From Xiphydria camelus (Eukaryota > Arthropoda > Insecta > Hymenoptera > Xiphydriidae): a stretch of DNA of 64,000 nt. The stretch lies in NCBI GenBank assembly GCA_963678675.1, contig OY783196.1:21802827-21866826 (forward strand), written 5' to 3'. Made by a program: the position numbers and the translations under genes. Positions 24,493-36,911 of the stretch are shown here, piece after piece. Position 1 is the stretch's first letter. The number at the start of each line of letters is the position of its first letter. Below the pieces are notes generated by a model that saw only the letters and a program-made list of their open reading frames with translations, was not told the origin of the DNA and made no database searches.

Positions 24493-27400
24493 AAATGACG
24501 TCAGCTTTTTTACCGCGGCTCGGCTTTTAGCGGGGCAATTAGACGGGAGGGGTGAAGAGAGTGATGAAGTGGGGGTGGCGTCGAGGGGAGAGCGAGTAGT
24601 AACGGAAGAGAGGTACGAGGACCGAGAGTTCTTGGAGGACTCGAGATCTTTCTCGGCGCGGAACTCGGTCCCTCGATTCTTACGCGCATCGAATGAGTAA
24701 TCCGAAACGCTTGACCGGCGAGCTCGAAGAGCGTAGTAACGATAATCTTCCTATCAGTTTAACTCCAGTTTTATTGGATGCCATAAACCGCGACTACTTC
24801 GACGTGATTTCGATAGTAATCGTCTGACGTTTTTTATGGACTGTCGAATGAAATATTCTATATGCCGTTATACGCATCGCCAAACATATCTCTTCTGGTG
24901 CTATCAGTAGAGTTTATGAGTTAGAAACCTTCGGAAATGGCATTTTATTCCCGGCCCGTTGACTCTACCTATTTAGAAAGGGTAGTTCGACACCCTCGAG
25001 ATATTTCCCAGAGTACCTATAGGTACCGAAGTAATTTCAAAATTGTGGGCATCTTATTGTTACTTTCTTTAAGGAAATATGAAGAAAAAGATAAATAATT
25101 TTAATTTTAAAAATGGGAAATAATATTTGATTATATTTTCTTTTCATTTCAAACCTGTACAAAGATTGTAGAAAGATTGTATGCCACGCGATAACAAAAC
25201 ATCGATACTATGTACACGTTGTAACGCACCAAAAGCAGAAGTTACCCCGAATGCCGAAGTAGTCCAGTTTACGCTGCCCCCATTAGCCACTCACTAAGTA
25301 TCTCCCATATCGCAAATGGGGAAGACCAGTAGGTATAATAGCTCCGTATTTATGTAGGTAGGGCATCGCTATTCTCTCCAGGGACACATAATCGGTTCTC
25401 ATCTATATCTATAAAGACCCCGCACATATACGTATCCGCGTCTAACGGAACGACGGAGAGCCACTCGCTCGTATAACGATGAGGTCGACTCTCCCTACCG
25501 ACGCGGGAAAGTTCTCGATGTACTCGAACACTTCGGAGCCACGCGAGATCCGGTAAGCTGGGAAATGTCCTCGTACATACGTGTGCGCGCGGCTCCGCGT
25601 TACAGATGTATCTCCAGCCATCGGATAAACCGCCCTAAGTTGGCCGAACGTTCCAATATCGAGGCACACATTTCCGAGAAGCGCGCGATGGGCACAGGTA
25701 CATACATGTGTACATCGGCGTAAGTTATACGATAGGTGAAGTCGATCGGAACGACTCTCTCGGTACCATCCCAAAAGCGGGAGCGGAACGAGCCACCCTA
25801 ACTGTAAGTAAGGCCCTGCATTTAACGGTTGCATTCGCTTCCAGGCCGTAGAACTCGAATGGTGGAAGGCGCAGACGATCCGTGCACGTATATACGCAAA
25901 CCGAGATATACCGAAACACAGGGGTCCACCCAACCCCACCGCGAACCGCTCTTATCGTATTTGGTAATTCGCCTAATCTCAGTAGCTAAGAGCCGTCCAG
26001 CATTAAGGTCTTAAGGGGAAATCGTCCCGAAGTAACTGCGGCGACTATGGCGCCCTACCACGTCCCCGTAGCCATAGCTACGTATAGTCCAGCGTCAGTT
26101 TCGCGCTCATGGCTTCATTCCGGACCGCTCCGAAAATTGCACGGGGTCCCAAAAGCCCCTTTAGGAGCGCCGCCTCTAAGCCGTCCCTTAAGTCGAGCCC
26201 AAGAGCCTGCCTCGCGTGGTTTGCAAGTGCGAGAGGAGTTGGGTGGTAATGGACCGATATCGGTGCTTCGCGCGCCACCCATATTTCGTCGCGCGGATGG
26301 CGGGAGGAGGCACTCAAAGACGAGGAGGGGGTGGAATCTCGCGTGACGTCCGCTCGTGTTCGCTGCATCTCGCGCAACGCGGGGATGGTTCGCAGGCAAA
26401 ACAAAAGCTAATCGCGACGATACGAGGTGTGTTATCCTATATATACGCGCAGGGGGTGGTTCGACACGAGCCGCGTACTGCTGAGTAGAGAGCGACGGAG
26501 AGTGGGCCAAGCACGCGGAGACAAAAGAGAAATAATAATGGGAGGCGATAGCGGAAAATTGCCACGTTAAAAAGTTTCGTCTCGCGGGGATTCAACGAGA
26601 GTTTCGACATAGCGGATAGGGGCGGGTGTGGGGAATGCGGAGGCTTTCGGTAAGGGACCTGGAGAAACGCGAGGAAGGAGAGTACCTATAATAAGCATTG
26701 TTTTATATGGGAATTGAAACAAATGCTCGCGGCGGAGTTATGTTTTTGGGTATGGTAAATGTAGCGATACATTTGGGAAAAGTAACCAAAGCCGGGACGA
26801 AAAGGGGTGGAAGAGGGGTATCAGAGAAATATAGGCACCAATGTGTCAACGCATGCGGAATGAAAGCACAATGGAACTTTGGTAACAAATACATCTAAAA
26901 TGCTTGCAAACATGTGTTAATGCTTCGCCAGGGAAGTGCATACGTTTCGTAACCGCTGCACACTTGACACGCGCCTCGACAAATGCGCAGCGGTCTCCGA
27001 AACAGACCGGGACACTTTCGAAATAGTTTCCCTTCCGCGCTTGCCGTGGAATATTCTACGCCGATGTTTCAGCTCGACACATCGATGCATTATCGGATTC
27101 GATACTGCATGGAAGCAATTTGGCAGAGTCATTAGCGGCGAAGGTACCACGTGATTAATTCCACACAAATTGCGAGAGATTAAAGTTATTTTTCCCAAAT
27201 TGAATAAGCAATTATCCGCACGGTATAGCAATGAGTAGCTATTTGGAACTTCAATTCTAAAAGCAGCTTTACTCCTTCCCTCAGTGCCGCGTGGGTGGAG
27301 ATCGTGAATGTACTTTGAAATAGGATCACGTACACGCATACCCGGTATGTGATGCCGAAGTGATTATGCATCAAAGCATCCCTCCCTCTTTGTATATATA

Positions 27401-29608
27401 TATCTCCCTCCCACCAGTCCGTCCTCACCCTTTGCCCAGATCAAATCGATACCAGAGGACCACCCTGCTCTCCTTCGCCACCGCTACCGGTGTCTACTTC
27501 TCCCTAATCCCATAACTGCACTGATTAACCCTCGTGTTTAGCTCCTCTGATCTCTCGGTTGCCTGGTCCGATCATTATCGAGTGCACGCGTATGCGTGCG
27601 TGCACCCGTGGACCAAGGAAAGAGCATACAGTCTGATTCAACTTCGATCATTCGCGAGCACTCTGTTCCGGCACGCAGCGATCAATCTCGGTGTTCTTTC
27701 AGTTTGACGATAAGCATTAGAGTCCCTCGATTTTTACTTCAACGTATCTTCGCGTGAGCTGTAAGATCCACTATAGGTGCGCGTACCGGAAAATCTTTCC
27801 CTCAAAGTACAGAATTTCGTGAGGAAATTTCATCTTGGCGTGGAATGGGGGTATGGAGGAGAAAAGAAACGAAGAAAGGAGCCTTAGTATCTGTATAAAC
27901 TCTTCTGGAACATTAAGAACTGGTCGTGATACCTTTACGAAATGCTCGGAGATCTAGTCGCTTTATAAGTACTCGTCGACTCAAGATGGTTTTATACATT
28001 GAAAGAACGACGAGCTCCAATGTTTTCAGAAAAGTAATTTATTAGCACCCTTGCGGGCATTTCTTCTGTAACCAACGACAACGTAATTTATCGATACACC
28101 AACCGGTTCATCCTATATTCAACCTATACCACAAACTAGACTCCACGAAAGGTATCGATAAAATAACGCGAGGTACCAAACCGCGCTGTCGGTATTGTGA
28201 GCGATGTATAGGAGAAACCCTCCCATGCGCGCGCACCTACACACAGAGGGCATACCGCCGTTACTGTTGCTGCGGCATAGCCGCCGGACGCGCATGCATA
28301 TGCATGAAAGCACAGTCGTACCGAGGCATCGATATACAAGCCGAGCAAGGGTGGACGAAATAGCGAAGGCGAAAAGAGCGGAAGAATATAAGGGAGAGGG
28401 TGGGTGGAAGAGGCCGGAGGAGAAAGAGGCAAATAAACGAGTTCCCGGCCGATCCATCCCACAGGAGCGAGGGACGGCCTAGCCGGGAAATAGAGCATCG
28501 GCAGGAGTGGTGTAGGTGGGCCACGCGGGAACCGGAGGAAGCAGAGGAATAGGAGGAGGCGGTAGAGAACGCGAGGACAGGGACGGAGCGAGTTCTCCCA
28601 TGCGGAAAGATCGCGGTTCCCGATTCCATTCGTTTGTCGGTCAACTTTTTGCACTCTTATTCGATCGAGACCATCCCTTACCGCGATGCGGAGATAGGGA
28701 TTCGACGCTGCCAAATACCCTCCCACCGTTCCGACCCTCCGACCTCCGGATACAACGGCCGAGGAATGAAATACGTCCGAAAGAATGTGACGAGAGATCG
28801 ATTATTATACTTCGGACGAGTGACGGGACGGCGGTGCCCCCCGTTGATTTACAGTCCTTCGATTTATAACTGTCTCCTGGTTGTCTAATTTGAAAGGTCA
28901 TCGATTCCGAAAAATATATGGCGCCTCTAAAAGGAAAAGAATCTACTGCGAAATCTCCTGGCTACGTTCCGACATCTTCTGCTCGTATATATTCATGACG
29001 TCGACGTATCCACCTATCTCTCTATTTATCTGCAGTATGCGTTCGACGGAAAAACGACTGCATGTCGTTAGTTTTGGCAGAAGGCCTCTCGCAGTATGCC
29101 AGAATGAGATATGTTCGCTATTCTATACCGAAAAGGGTAGAAGGATTCCCCCTATAAGGGATAGGTACTTATTTGTCCAAAATAATCTAATTATGCATTT
29201 ATATGCAGCACTATCTCATTATTTGTTTCATTCTCCTCTTTAACCGTGTGTCCCTCACTTTCGAAACAATCACGAACGTCAACTGCCGACAGTATGCCAC
29301 CTTGTGTGAATCGGCACACCACGTTACAAGCGTTAAATCCGATACGAATATCTCAAATGCAGGAGCATATGCGTACACGTCCCTGTCGCTCCCCATTAAA
29401 TGGAATGCCAATCGAAAAGCATTACAACGAATACCGAATATTTTAGAGGGAATTGAAGTTTCATAGTGTGTGTTGAACGACCCGTCGTATATGGAGTCCC
29501 GTATAGATATCGATCCAAATAGGGTTTTTGATGTGAAACATCTTATGCCGCGCTTCGGGGGTGAGACCGGCTGCTCGTGAAACGTCGCTGGAGTGGCTAA
29601 ATACGCTA

Positions 29609-29719
29609 AGGCCAGGCGAACGTTGAACATTGCCTCTATATCTATTCTATATATAAATATAGAGGCAACGGTCACCCTGCGTCTCCTCACTGAACTGCGT
29701 CCCAACGTTCGCCTGGCCT
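29609..29719. repeat. Nested inverted repeats
   Basis: The outer arms AGGCCAGGCGAACGTT (29609-29624) and their exact inverse (29704-29719) enclose a second inverted pair with TTGCCTCTATAT (about 29630-29646 and 29653-29669). It could be a hairpin or a decayed foldback element. No protein or duplication is visible. Confidence 0.7.
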
Positions 29720-30061
29720 AACTCGGCACGCATTGGCTCTCTCCGCCACGACTCGATGGTCCTCTTTCACCGAGCCCTAGCTTAACCACTTACTACTTCA
29801 CGCTCACTGTATCGGTGTACGAAGCAGTATTTACCCTCATTAATGAAAGCATGAGGATTGATTGATCATTGGTTAGCACGTTTAAAAATAACATTTAAAT
29901 ACCGTTTGTATAGGAAAATTGTTAGATGTGAAACATCGAAATTCTTCTTTGTAGAAAGTATGCGATAGGAAGGATGGACCACGCATCCGTTGAAAGAATA
30001 CGTGCGCCAGTGCGCGCATTTGTATTTATGACTGTGATACCATTAAACGATACGAACCGTT

Positions 30062-30755
30062 GTGTCGTATTCCGTTTATCGCGAGACGAAACAGCGACTG
30101 ATGGCAGAGTTAAGAGAGAGTAAACTAAATGCGCTTTTTGAATTAGACACAACGGTTTGTACCGTTTATTTATTATTAAGTGAAACATGGCTTTCTAACG
30201 AAGAAAACGTTCAGTTACCTAATTTTAATTGTATAGTGCAATTCAAACGACAAAACGTTAGAGCTGCTGGCGTTGCTATATATCAAAACAATAATATTTC
30301 ACATATTGCAACAAAACATGTAGATCTCACAGTACAAAATGTTGCACTAACTCATGTCAATGAAGCAGCTGTTGGCGATCTGTGTGCTTCTCAAATTATA
30401 ATGGATGATGGAAGAGAATGTGTTATCGTTGTTGTCTATATTTCACCTAATCAAAAAATCCAAGATATCATTACATTTTTACACCGGGGAATGCTTCCAT
30501 ATAGTCGCCGTGGTTCAATGTTTTTAACGGAAAATTTACACGAACTACCATTAATGTTAGCAGGTGATTTTAATGTGAATTTCGCCACAGATGGATCAAT
30601 TCCGTTGACTTCATTCCTTCAAGAAGAATTCCATTTGCAAATGAATAATAATCCTCGAGAGATGCTACAACTAGACATGGGACGACAATAGATGCAGTAT
30701 TCACAAGATTCCTTGATAATGTTACATCTAACACTTTCGTCAGGCAACTTTTACA
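30062..30755 (+). pseudogene. Helentron-type endonuclease (EEP/APE fold) remnant
   Basis: The translation matches the endonuclease/exonuclease/phosphatase fold in the form found at the C-terminus of Helentron/Helitron-like replicative helicases of insects. Visible landmarks in order are SETWL (about residues 39-43 of the frame, the acidic metal-binding motif), RAAGVAIYQNN, VVVYISPNQ and AGDFNVNF (the GDFN catalytic motif). After a frameshift close to 30660, the tail continues as TTIDAVFTRF in another frame. The usual final SxH-P motif is missing because a palindromic MITE interrupts the sequence at 30756. The visible frame opens with GTG, not ATG, and no helicase or Rep domain precedes it, so this is a broken fragment and not a gene. 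The EEP assignment is firm. The Helentron assignment rests on my recall of similar insect proteins; a non-LTR endonuclease is the alternative. Confidence 0.8.
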
Positions 30756-30990
30756 TGCAATAGTGTCATAACTCAAAATTAGAATTATCCCTAGCCACGA
30801 CTTTAAAATTTGAATTATTATATTATACGAGCCTTGACCATTTGCTGCCAGATTATGATACTTATCATAGAATTTTCATGATAATTATCATAATTTGGCA
30901 GCAAATGGTCAACGCTCGTATAATATAATAATTCAACTTTGAAAGTCGTCGCTTTGGACAATTCTAATTTTGAGTTACAACACTATTGCA
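30756..30990. mobile_element. Palindromic MITE inserted in the endonuclease remnant
   Basis: The 235 bp sequence is an inverted repeat over nearly its whole length. The tips are TGCAATAGTGT. The arms match for about 110 bp with scattered differences and close on a loop of about 12 bp near 30873. It begins immediately after the last recognisable endonuclease residues, so it either inserted there or marks the breakpoint. I see no clear target duplication. Confidence 0.85.
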
Positions 30991-31082
30991 GCAAACGTGC
31001 GATATACCAATTCAGCACGTCCGCAGGAAAAAAAGTACCTACGATAATCATTGGTGTACAGGTGTGCTATAGCTCTGAGCTT

Positions 31083-31320
31083 CATTGGGAAAAATAATTT
31101 ACCGATCCCAATAATCGTCGACATGAATAGTGCCAAGAATATATTTATTTAAGACAAGTGTATGTTCATTGAATTGAATAAATCTACACTTGATTCGCAC
31201 TTGATTCGATTAATATACACTTAATTCGATGACACTATATTTGACTTGAATAAGTATGTCCACAGCATTATATCCATATCGACAATTATACCTGAATCGG
31301 CAAATTATTTTTCTCGGTGT
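31083..31320. mobile_element. MITE, GAGAAAAATAATTT clan
   Basis: The left tip is CATTGGGAAAAATAATTTAC and the right tip, read inward, CACCGAGAAAAATAATTTGC. The arms continue with related GATCCCAATAATCGTCGA-like sequence. The element is 238 bp, AT-rich and non-coding, with an inner palindromic core around CTTGATTCG. The tips resemble those of the elements at 569, 43621, 57713 and 60043. Confidence 0.78.
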
Positions 31321-31322
31321 AT

Positions 31323-32635
31323 GCGTATTGCGCTTGTTGTAACATTTTACATGTATATAAATACATAAAAAGGAGATCCAATATATTTTGTAAGAGTGCA
31401 CTGTAAACAGGAAATGCATCGCTATTTCGTATATGTATCTAAACTTTAAATAAGCGTGTTCCATTAAATTAATCTCTAAGTATCTTTACCCATTTAAGAC
31501 AGTACCTACTTATATCCTTCACATAAGTTAGGATTAATATTCTGTTTAATACACTTCACGCTCCCCGTAAAAGTGCAACCAATCTTCAACCATAAATTCC
31601 CGTCCGTCAACCATCACAAAGGCACACGACACGACAGGTGTCTCCCCGGCATTCCGAGCCCCCAGACCAGACCCAGACATGGAATCGATAAATCGATAGG
31701 ACTGTTCAGGTGCGGAGTGAGGATAGTCTACCGACGTCGCGCAACTCGCGGTTGGTCGTAATGATTGCACGTTGGAACGACGAGGCGACGACAACGACGA
31801 GGAACGAAGGGTGGTGCGGAGATGGAGGAGCGCGGTGAGACAAGGGGGGTCGGAAGGAGAGAACGGGGATGACGATAAATCTCGGTCTTGCCTTAAAACT
31901 TAATTCCTGCGGGGAGCATTGCTTAAGCCACCGGCCGAGAGACTCGAGTCGCGAACTATCCAGAGGCGGGAGAAGTCTCGAGACTCCCTTTATGGCCGAC
32001 AAAAGCCTTTTTGTATTCCACCGTTGCCGGAAAAGTACCGACGAGAAAAAAAGAGTAAAAAGGGCAGTAAAGGTGGAGGAACGGGGGCGAAAGTAAAAGC
32101 AAGGGGAGGAACGAGAGAAAGGGATCCTTCACACTTAGACTCGCTCCTGCAGTACCTCGGTGCAACGGCGGTGGTGGCTGTGGCGGCATCGGTTACAGCG
32201 CGGCCGAGCGTTGATTGCAAACAATGGTTAACGACGGATGGGCGTCGTGAAAGTCACTTCGAGACGCAGGAAAGAAGAAAGGGAAAAAGAACCGACCGCG
32301 GGAGGGTGTCTTCGGCGTTTTAATCAAGCAGAAAGACCCGAATACTTCCCGGCACCCTTACCTTTTTCAGCGGGGGCAGATAAAATGCGCTGCGAAGGCA
32401 GGGATCACCGAAGAACGAATTTACAGGACGTGGCTGAATGAGGAGAGTTGGGTCGTGTATATGGAGGTGCTCTTTACGAGTTTCGGAAGTTGAAGTAGGG
32501 AAAGGAAAAAATGTAGCGATAGCGGTCGTTCGTCGAGTGAAGGAGGAGAGAGTTCGACACGCGATAAAGATTACGGTTTCGCATATGTTACAAGTACACG
32601 GAATGAAAGGTACCAACAGTCGATCACTCTATAGA
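31323..32635. other. No gene seen
   Basis: The GC content rises toward 32000. Overlapping frames on both strands lack any recognisable domain. Confidence 0.4.
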
Positions 32636-32745
32636 GTAGGGGAGACCAGGGCTGGTTGTCGTAAGAAATTGTCCCCTCGTTATCGCTATCTTTTACAGCA
32701 ACGGAGGGCCAACTTTTTGTAATAACCAACCCCGATCTCCTCTAC
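32636..32745. mobile_element. Foldback MITE, about 110 bp
   Basis: The left arm GTAGGGGAGACCAGGGCTGG and the right arm, read inward, GTAGAGGAGATCGGGGTTGG pair over about 26 bp with a few differences. TA lies just inside both ends, so the element may be a TA-flanked GGGGAGA-tipped MITE. Confidence 0.72.
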
Positions 32746-35700
32746 AGTTGAATAACCACTTGGAATCAGCTATAATACCCAGGGATGACTTAAAACGAGG
32801 ATTGATTTGAAGACAAAAATGAACCACGCGCGCCAAAGTTCAAAATATAAGGACATACCGTGCATGTAGCTATAATTTTTGTTATATTATTCGTAACTTA
32901 AAATGCTATTGCATATTTCAGTCAGAAGTAACCGACCATAGGTGCAACAATTCCCACACTTTCCATCATAGAAGGGCAAACTCACGCGGGTTCACCCCTT
33001 GCTACTCCGACGAGAACCCGCAACAGAAGCGGCTGCACGAGGGAAACGAAATGTGACAGGTGCACGAGGCGGGGAAGCAAATAGGAGCGCCCGCGATACC
33101 TTATCACCGGCGCACACTTTAGCCCGTCAGACTTTCAAAATCAATTTATTCGAGCGATATATAGCGCGCGCGAGCCCCGAGGTACAGTCGGCTCCCGACT
33201 CTCGCACTTTTCGCGGCGGTGGTATCGTATTAGAATAATTTCATAACGCTCGAACGACAGGTCACCCCCTAGCCACCCTGCAACCCACACCATCAGGTCT
33301 CGCGCAGCAGGATTATAACTTTGAGACTTCGAGGGAAACTATTACCCCGTCGTAACGCGCGCCCTCGCCCGACTATACACATTGACCCCCGCAGATGCCT
33401 GCGGTATGGCGAGGGGTATAGTCGTGTGCATACATACATATCCACCTCCATCACCCGAACTCCAGGACACCACCCCTCGAGGGCGCGCATATAGAGGTAC
33501 GTGCGTCATCGTTACGATCGAGAGGGGTTGTCGCCACTGCCGGTGATTGTGGCCGCAGTGACGGAGGGTTGAGGGGGAGGGTAGCGGTGATGGTGGTGGT
33601 GGAACTGCTGCTGCTGCGCGAAAAGCCAGCAGGTTTCGCTTGTGTCGCGGGTGAGTGAGATCGATTCGAAAAGTCCCGAGAGCCGAACCCGTACAACGTA
33701 CTTACGCATGGATAAACGTAAAATGCAAATGTGTGTTATGGTCAATCACGACGGCGATTGGGCGATGATGTGGCGGGTATGCACCGACTATCCACTGGTT
33801 ATATATGTATGTGTATACGGGAACTCCGCCGAGGGCGTAAACCAGGCCGGGCCGGGCCAGGCACGTTTTATCATTTTTGCCGGGCTTCAATCCTTTTGAG
33901 GCTTCGCCGGTTTCCTCCGAAAACAAGTCGCGCGATCGTCCGCTAACTCGATTTGCGAGTGGAAACGTCAGTTTGAGGGATTTGCGGGCTGAACCTCGGG
34001 AGCTCTTTTTTTGTTTGCCATGCCGATTGCCACGCGCGCGACGGCGGATTGACGGCGCGGAGGGTGGATTTCAAAGAATCACGTATCACGTGGAAAAGAT
34101 ACATCGTTAACCAAACGCCCTGGTATAACCCTTCCTGTCTAAAATTCGTGTACAATTGCCCTCTGTAATGCTTATAAATATGTGAGCAAGAAAATAAGGC
34201 CAATTTGAAATAATCCCGCGAAGTGGATTTCGACACTAAAATTACAACCAAATGCAATGTTCAGTCCACAATACTTCATTCGTAAATCAACAAAACTTTG
34301 TACGCGGATTTCCTTCCCGTGTGATATTTTATCTCGATTTCAACCGCACGAGCAAGCTCGCGAGTGTAATGCGCATGACGATTTGGAATTTTCATGAATT
34401 CATCGAGATGATGTCAGTGTTTGCTCCGTGTATACACCGCACCGGTGCGACTAGCTCTGAAACAGTTTTCAAAGCTCGACGAATAGGAGTAATTGGCCTC
34501 GATTGCGGAGCTCAATTAGCGTTCGCGCAGTGACGAGCATGTAAAAATACCCGAGCGTATCGGTTCACGTGACGAGTTCAATTACCTTAATACGCCGCAA
34601 TTGTCATCGGGTACGTGTGTACGCGTCTATGTATACGCGTATTTGTATATGTAGTATATAGATACAACCAAATGGTGAAATTGACGTAAAAGCGACTTCC
34701 GGCGTTCTTACGCCAGGTGAGAGCGTCGAAGACCCATGCTTGACCCTGCCTCGTTGACGGCCCGCGGCGATACGCGAGTGGGGACACGTGCCTTTGAACG
34801 TCACGGTCGATAACAACGCGTAAAAAATGTATATTGTGTGAAATCGTGGCCTGATATTCATTCGATCAACTTTAAAATAGGTATAGCCTCGGGCCTCAAT
34901 ATCTGAGCCTCTTCAAAGGCGTAAAAAACTACTTGGAAACTCCGGAGCAGTATTCAAAGTAGATGTTATAAGTATTCATGAGGAAATCAACTGTTTAATT
35001 GGATTAGTTGATTAATCAATTATACGTCTAACACAGTATCTGATGAAATTTTAAAATAAAATTCCGTGACTCTTCCAGGCTTTCCAGTTTGAAATAACTT
35101 GATTTTCCTGAATCTCGTACACGTGTAAATTTATTATAGTAGCATAGAGAGAGAAAGAGAGAGAGAGAGTGAATGCAATAGTCGTCCTATCAGACAATTT
35201 CATGGGAGATAAAATATGGTTTAAAATTCATAAAATTAATTACCTCGATATGGATCTCAGCCTGAAGGTCATCTATGAGAATACTCTTGGGATCCTGATT
35301 CATTATTTTTCATTCATCAAAAATTTCGAGAAGAAATTCCATAAATATATCTTACTATGTGCCGTAGAAATTATTAATTACACCACTGCACCGTAGTTAA
35401 TAAATGATTATTTAAATATGGCAAAATGCACCTGAATTAATTTTTGTATGTAGCATCAGTACATATCGCGATCGTCTTCCTGATGTGTCGATGGCCGGAG
35501 TCCGTAGAACGGCCGTACCGCTGGTCTGGCTGCATCGTTGTCGAATCATTGTTCTACTTACTGCGAATAGTGTAGATTTCTGGATGCGTAGTTGGCCCGA
35601 TGTGTCCGTCAAATGATGTGCCGCGGGTGTGTTACCGTCATATGACAGACGTACGGGCTTCCAAAATTTCAAACGGATCGAGTATTTCATTGTAGCAAAC

Positions 35701-36180
35701 AAATGTTTGTTAACTAACACAATATTCAATTGTTTCACGAGTGATTACTTCAAAACTCTCGTTCGAAACAATCAGGTATTGTAATAGTTAACGAATATTA
35801 TTTTTCCTTCAACGAAACATTCATTTCGCCATATTTAAATTAACTTTTGTTATTTAGTAATAAACTACGTCCAAGGTGAACTGTTATCGGTGGCTGCCCA
35901 TTTACACACAACCACTTTAACACTACATTCCTGATTAATGGGTGTCTCGCGCTTCAATTTAATCATCGTTAAAAGTGAGAAATCATTAGTAGATAACGGG
36001 AAGAATAGCGAGACGTGTTGTCGGCTCTAGCGCGTGACAATCACTGTGGAGATCGAAGGTAGAAGGGGGAGCAGCGGCAAGGATAGGCGCGGCGAAATAG
36101 ACCGCTCGGGCTTATTTTCGCAAGTCAACGGTGAAACGCCGAATTTAGCCTTTCATGTATATCTCTATATAGTATTTCGA
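32746..36180. other. No gene seen
   Basis: The block contains a possible pseudoknot-forming inverted arrangement at 33362-33424 and a GC-rich island at about 35455-35660 inside AT-rich DNA. There is no supportable exon. The minus frame over 35412-35738 is unrecognised. Confidence 0.4.
33362..33424. repeat. Interlocked inverted repeats (A-B-A'-B')
   Basis: CCCTCGCC (33362-33369) pairs with GGCGAGGG (33408-33415), and CGACTATAC (33370-33378) pairs with GTATAGTCG (33416-33424). The two pairings cross, which is pseudoknot topology. A small CCGCA...TGCGG stem sits between them. No function is implied. Confidence 0.5.
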
Positions 36181-36345
36181 AGTATATCGGGTGCGTCACG
36201 CAATACACGCCAGCGTAGCGGGTTGCATATCGGTTGACGTATCCAATCCGCTGCAGGGGCAGGCGCCTGTGTACGGCGCCAGGCGGATAACCGATATGCA
36301 ACCCGCTACGCTGGCGTGTATTGCGCGACGCACCCTGTATATACT
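36181..36345. mobile_element. Foldback MITE with CAGGGTG tip
   Basis: The arms of about 53 bp are nearly identical over the inner GCAATACACGCCAGCGTAGC core, with a 2 bp indel and one mismatch near the tips. The right tip, read inward, is AGTATATACAGGGTGCGTC and the left is AGTATATCGGGTGCGTC. The inner 60 bp also pair partially. It is non-coding. The CAGGGTG tip is shared with the element at 44409. Confidence 0.85.
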
Positions 36346-36780
36346 GTAAAGGAAATCACGTACGATGAAATTTTCGTTCAACAAATTATGAAATAAAACC
36401 GAATCGACGTGACGCACTTGATTGCATTTCAACTTGAAAAGTGCAGTGAGAAACCGATTGGGGTTGCGGAAAGGAAATACATCTATAGGACATTGTAGGT
36501 ACAATTAATCATCCTCTCTCGTACGATTTTACGGATGGCTGAAAAATGTTAAGAAATTAACTTTTTAATTAAAGTACCAAAGTAATTTCAGAAAAATCTT
36601 GGAACTGTCTAACTTTTTCCTGATTTTCTTGACGTTTCCATGACGTACAAAATTCCCTGATAACTTCAGGATTCTCTCAACGCTAGACACCGTTGTCTAC
36701 ATCCTTTAAGAAAAACTCTCTCATAAAAGTATAAAGTAGCAATTTAATTCCCCCCAACGACGTAATTATCGATACCTTAC
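36346..36780. other. No gene seen
   Basis: AT-rich DNA with no recognised feature. Confidence 0.4.
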
Positions 36781-36911
36781 TTTGAAAACCTCGTAAGTGC
36801 AATTTTTGATAAAAATGCAATTTATAGCTTACTGTATTCCGATTTTAAACCTTAACGCAGTAAGCTATAAATGGCATTTTTGTCAAAAATTGCACTTACG
36901 AGGTTTTCAAA
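36781..36911. repeat. Near-perfect 131 bp hairpin
   Basis: Two arms of 54 bp (36781-36834 and 36858-36911) differ at only two positions and enclose a 23 bp loop. The tips are TTTGAAAACCTCGTAAGTGC. It has the geometry of either a foldback MITE or a hairpin-RNA precursor. I see no target duplication to decide. Confidence 0.85.

Larger units (their letters stand above)
24010..30061. other. Intergenic DNA, no gene seen
   Basis: There is a 13 bp G run at 24480-24492 and a TGACGTCA palindrome at about 24496. Frames up to 196 codons (28136-28726 minus) are proline/serine/arginine-rich and overlap other frames. None has a recognisable domain or plausible splice context. The only structured segment is the nested hairpin at 29609-29719, listed separately. 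Confidence 0.4.

Noticed and set aside
7859..24503. Several TGACGTCA palindromes considered as CRE/ATF regulatory sites
   Set aside because: They are isolated octamers with no promoter or transcript evidence, and some expectation by chance in CpG-rich DNA.
25442..25939. 165-codon minus-strand frame
   Set aside because: It overlaps other frames and shows no domain, bias or splice context.
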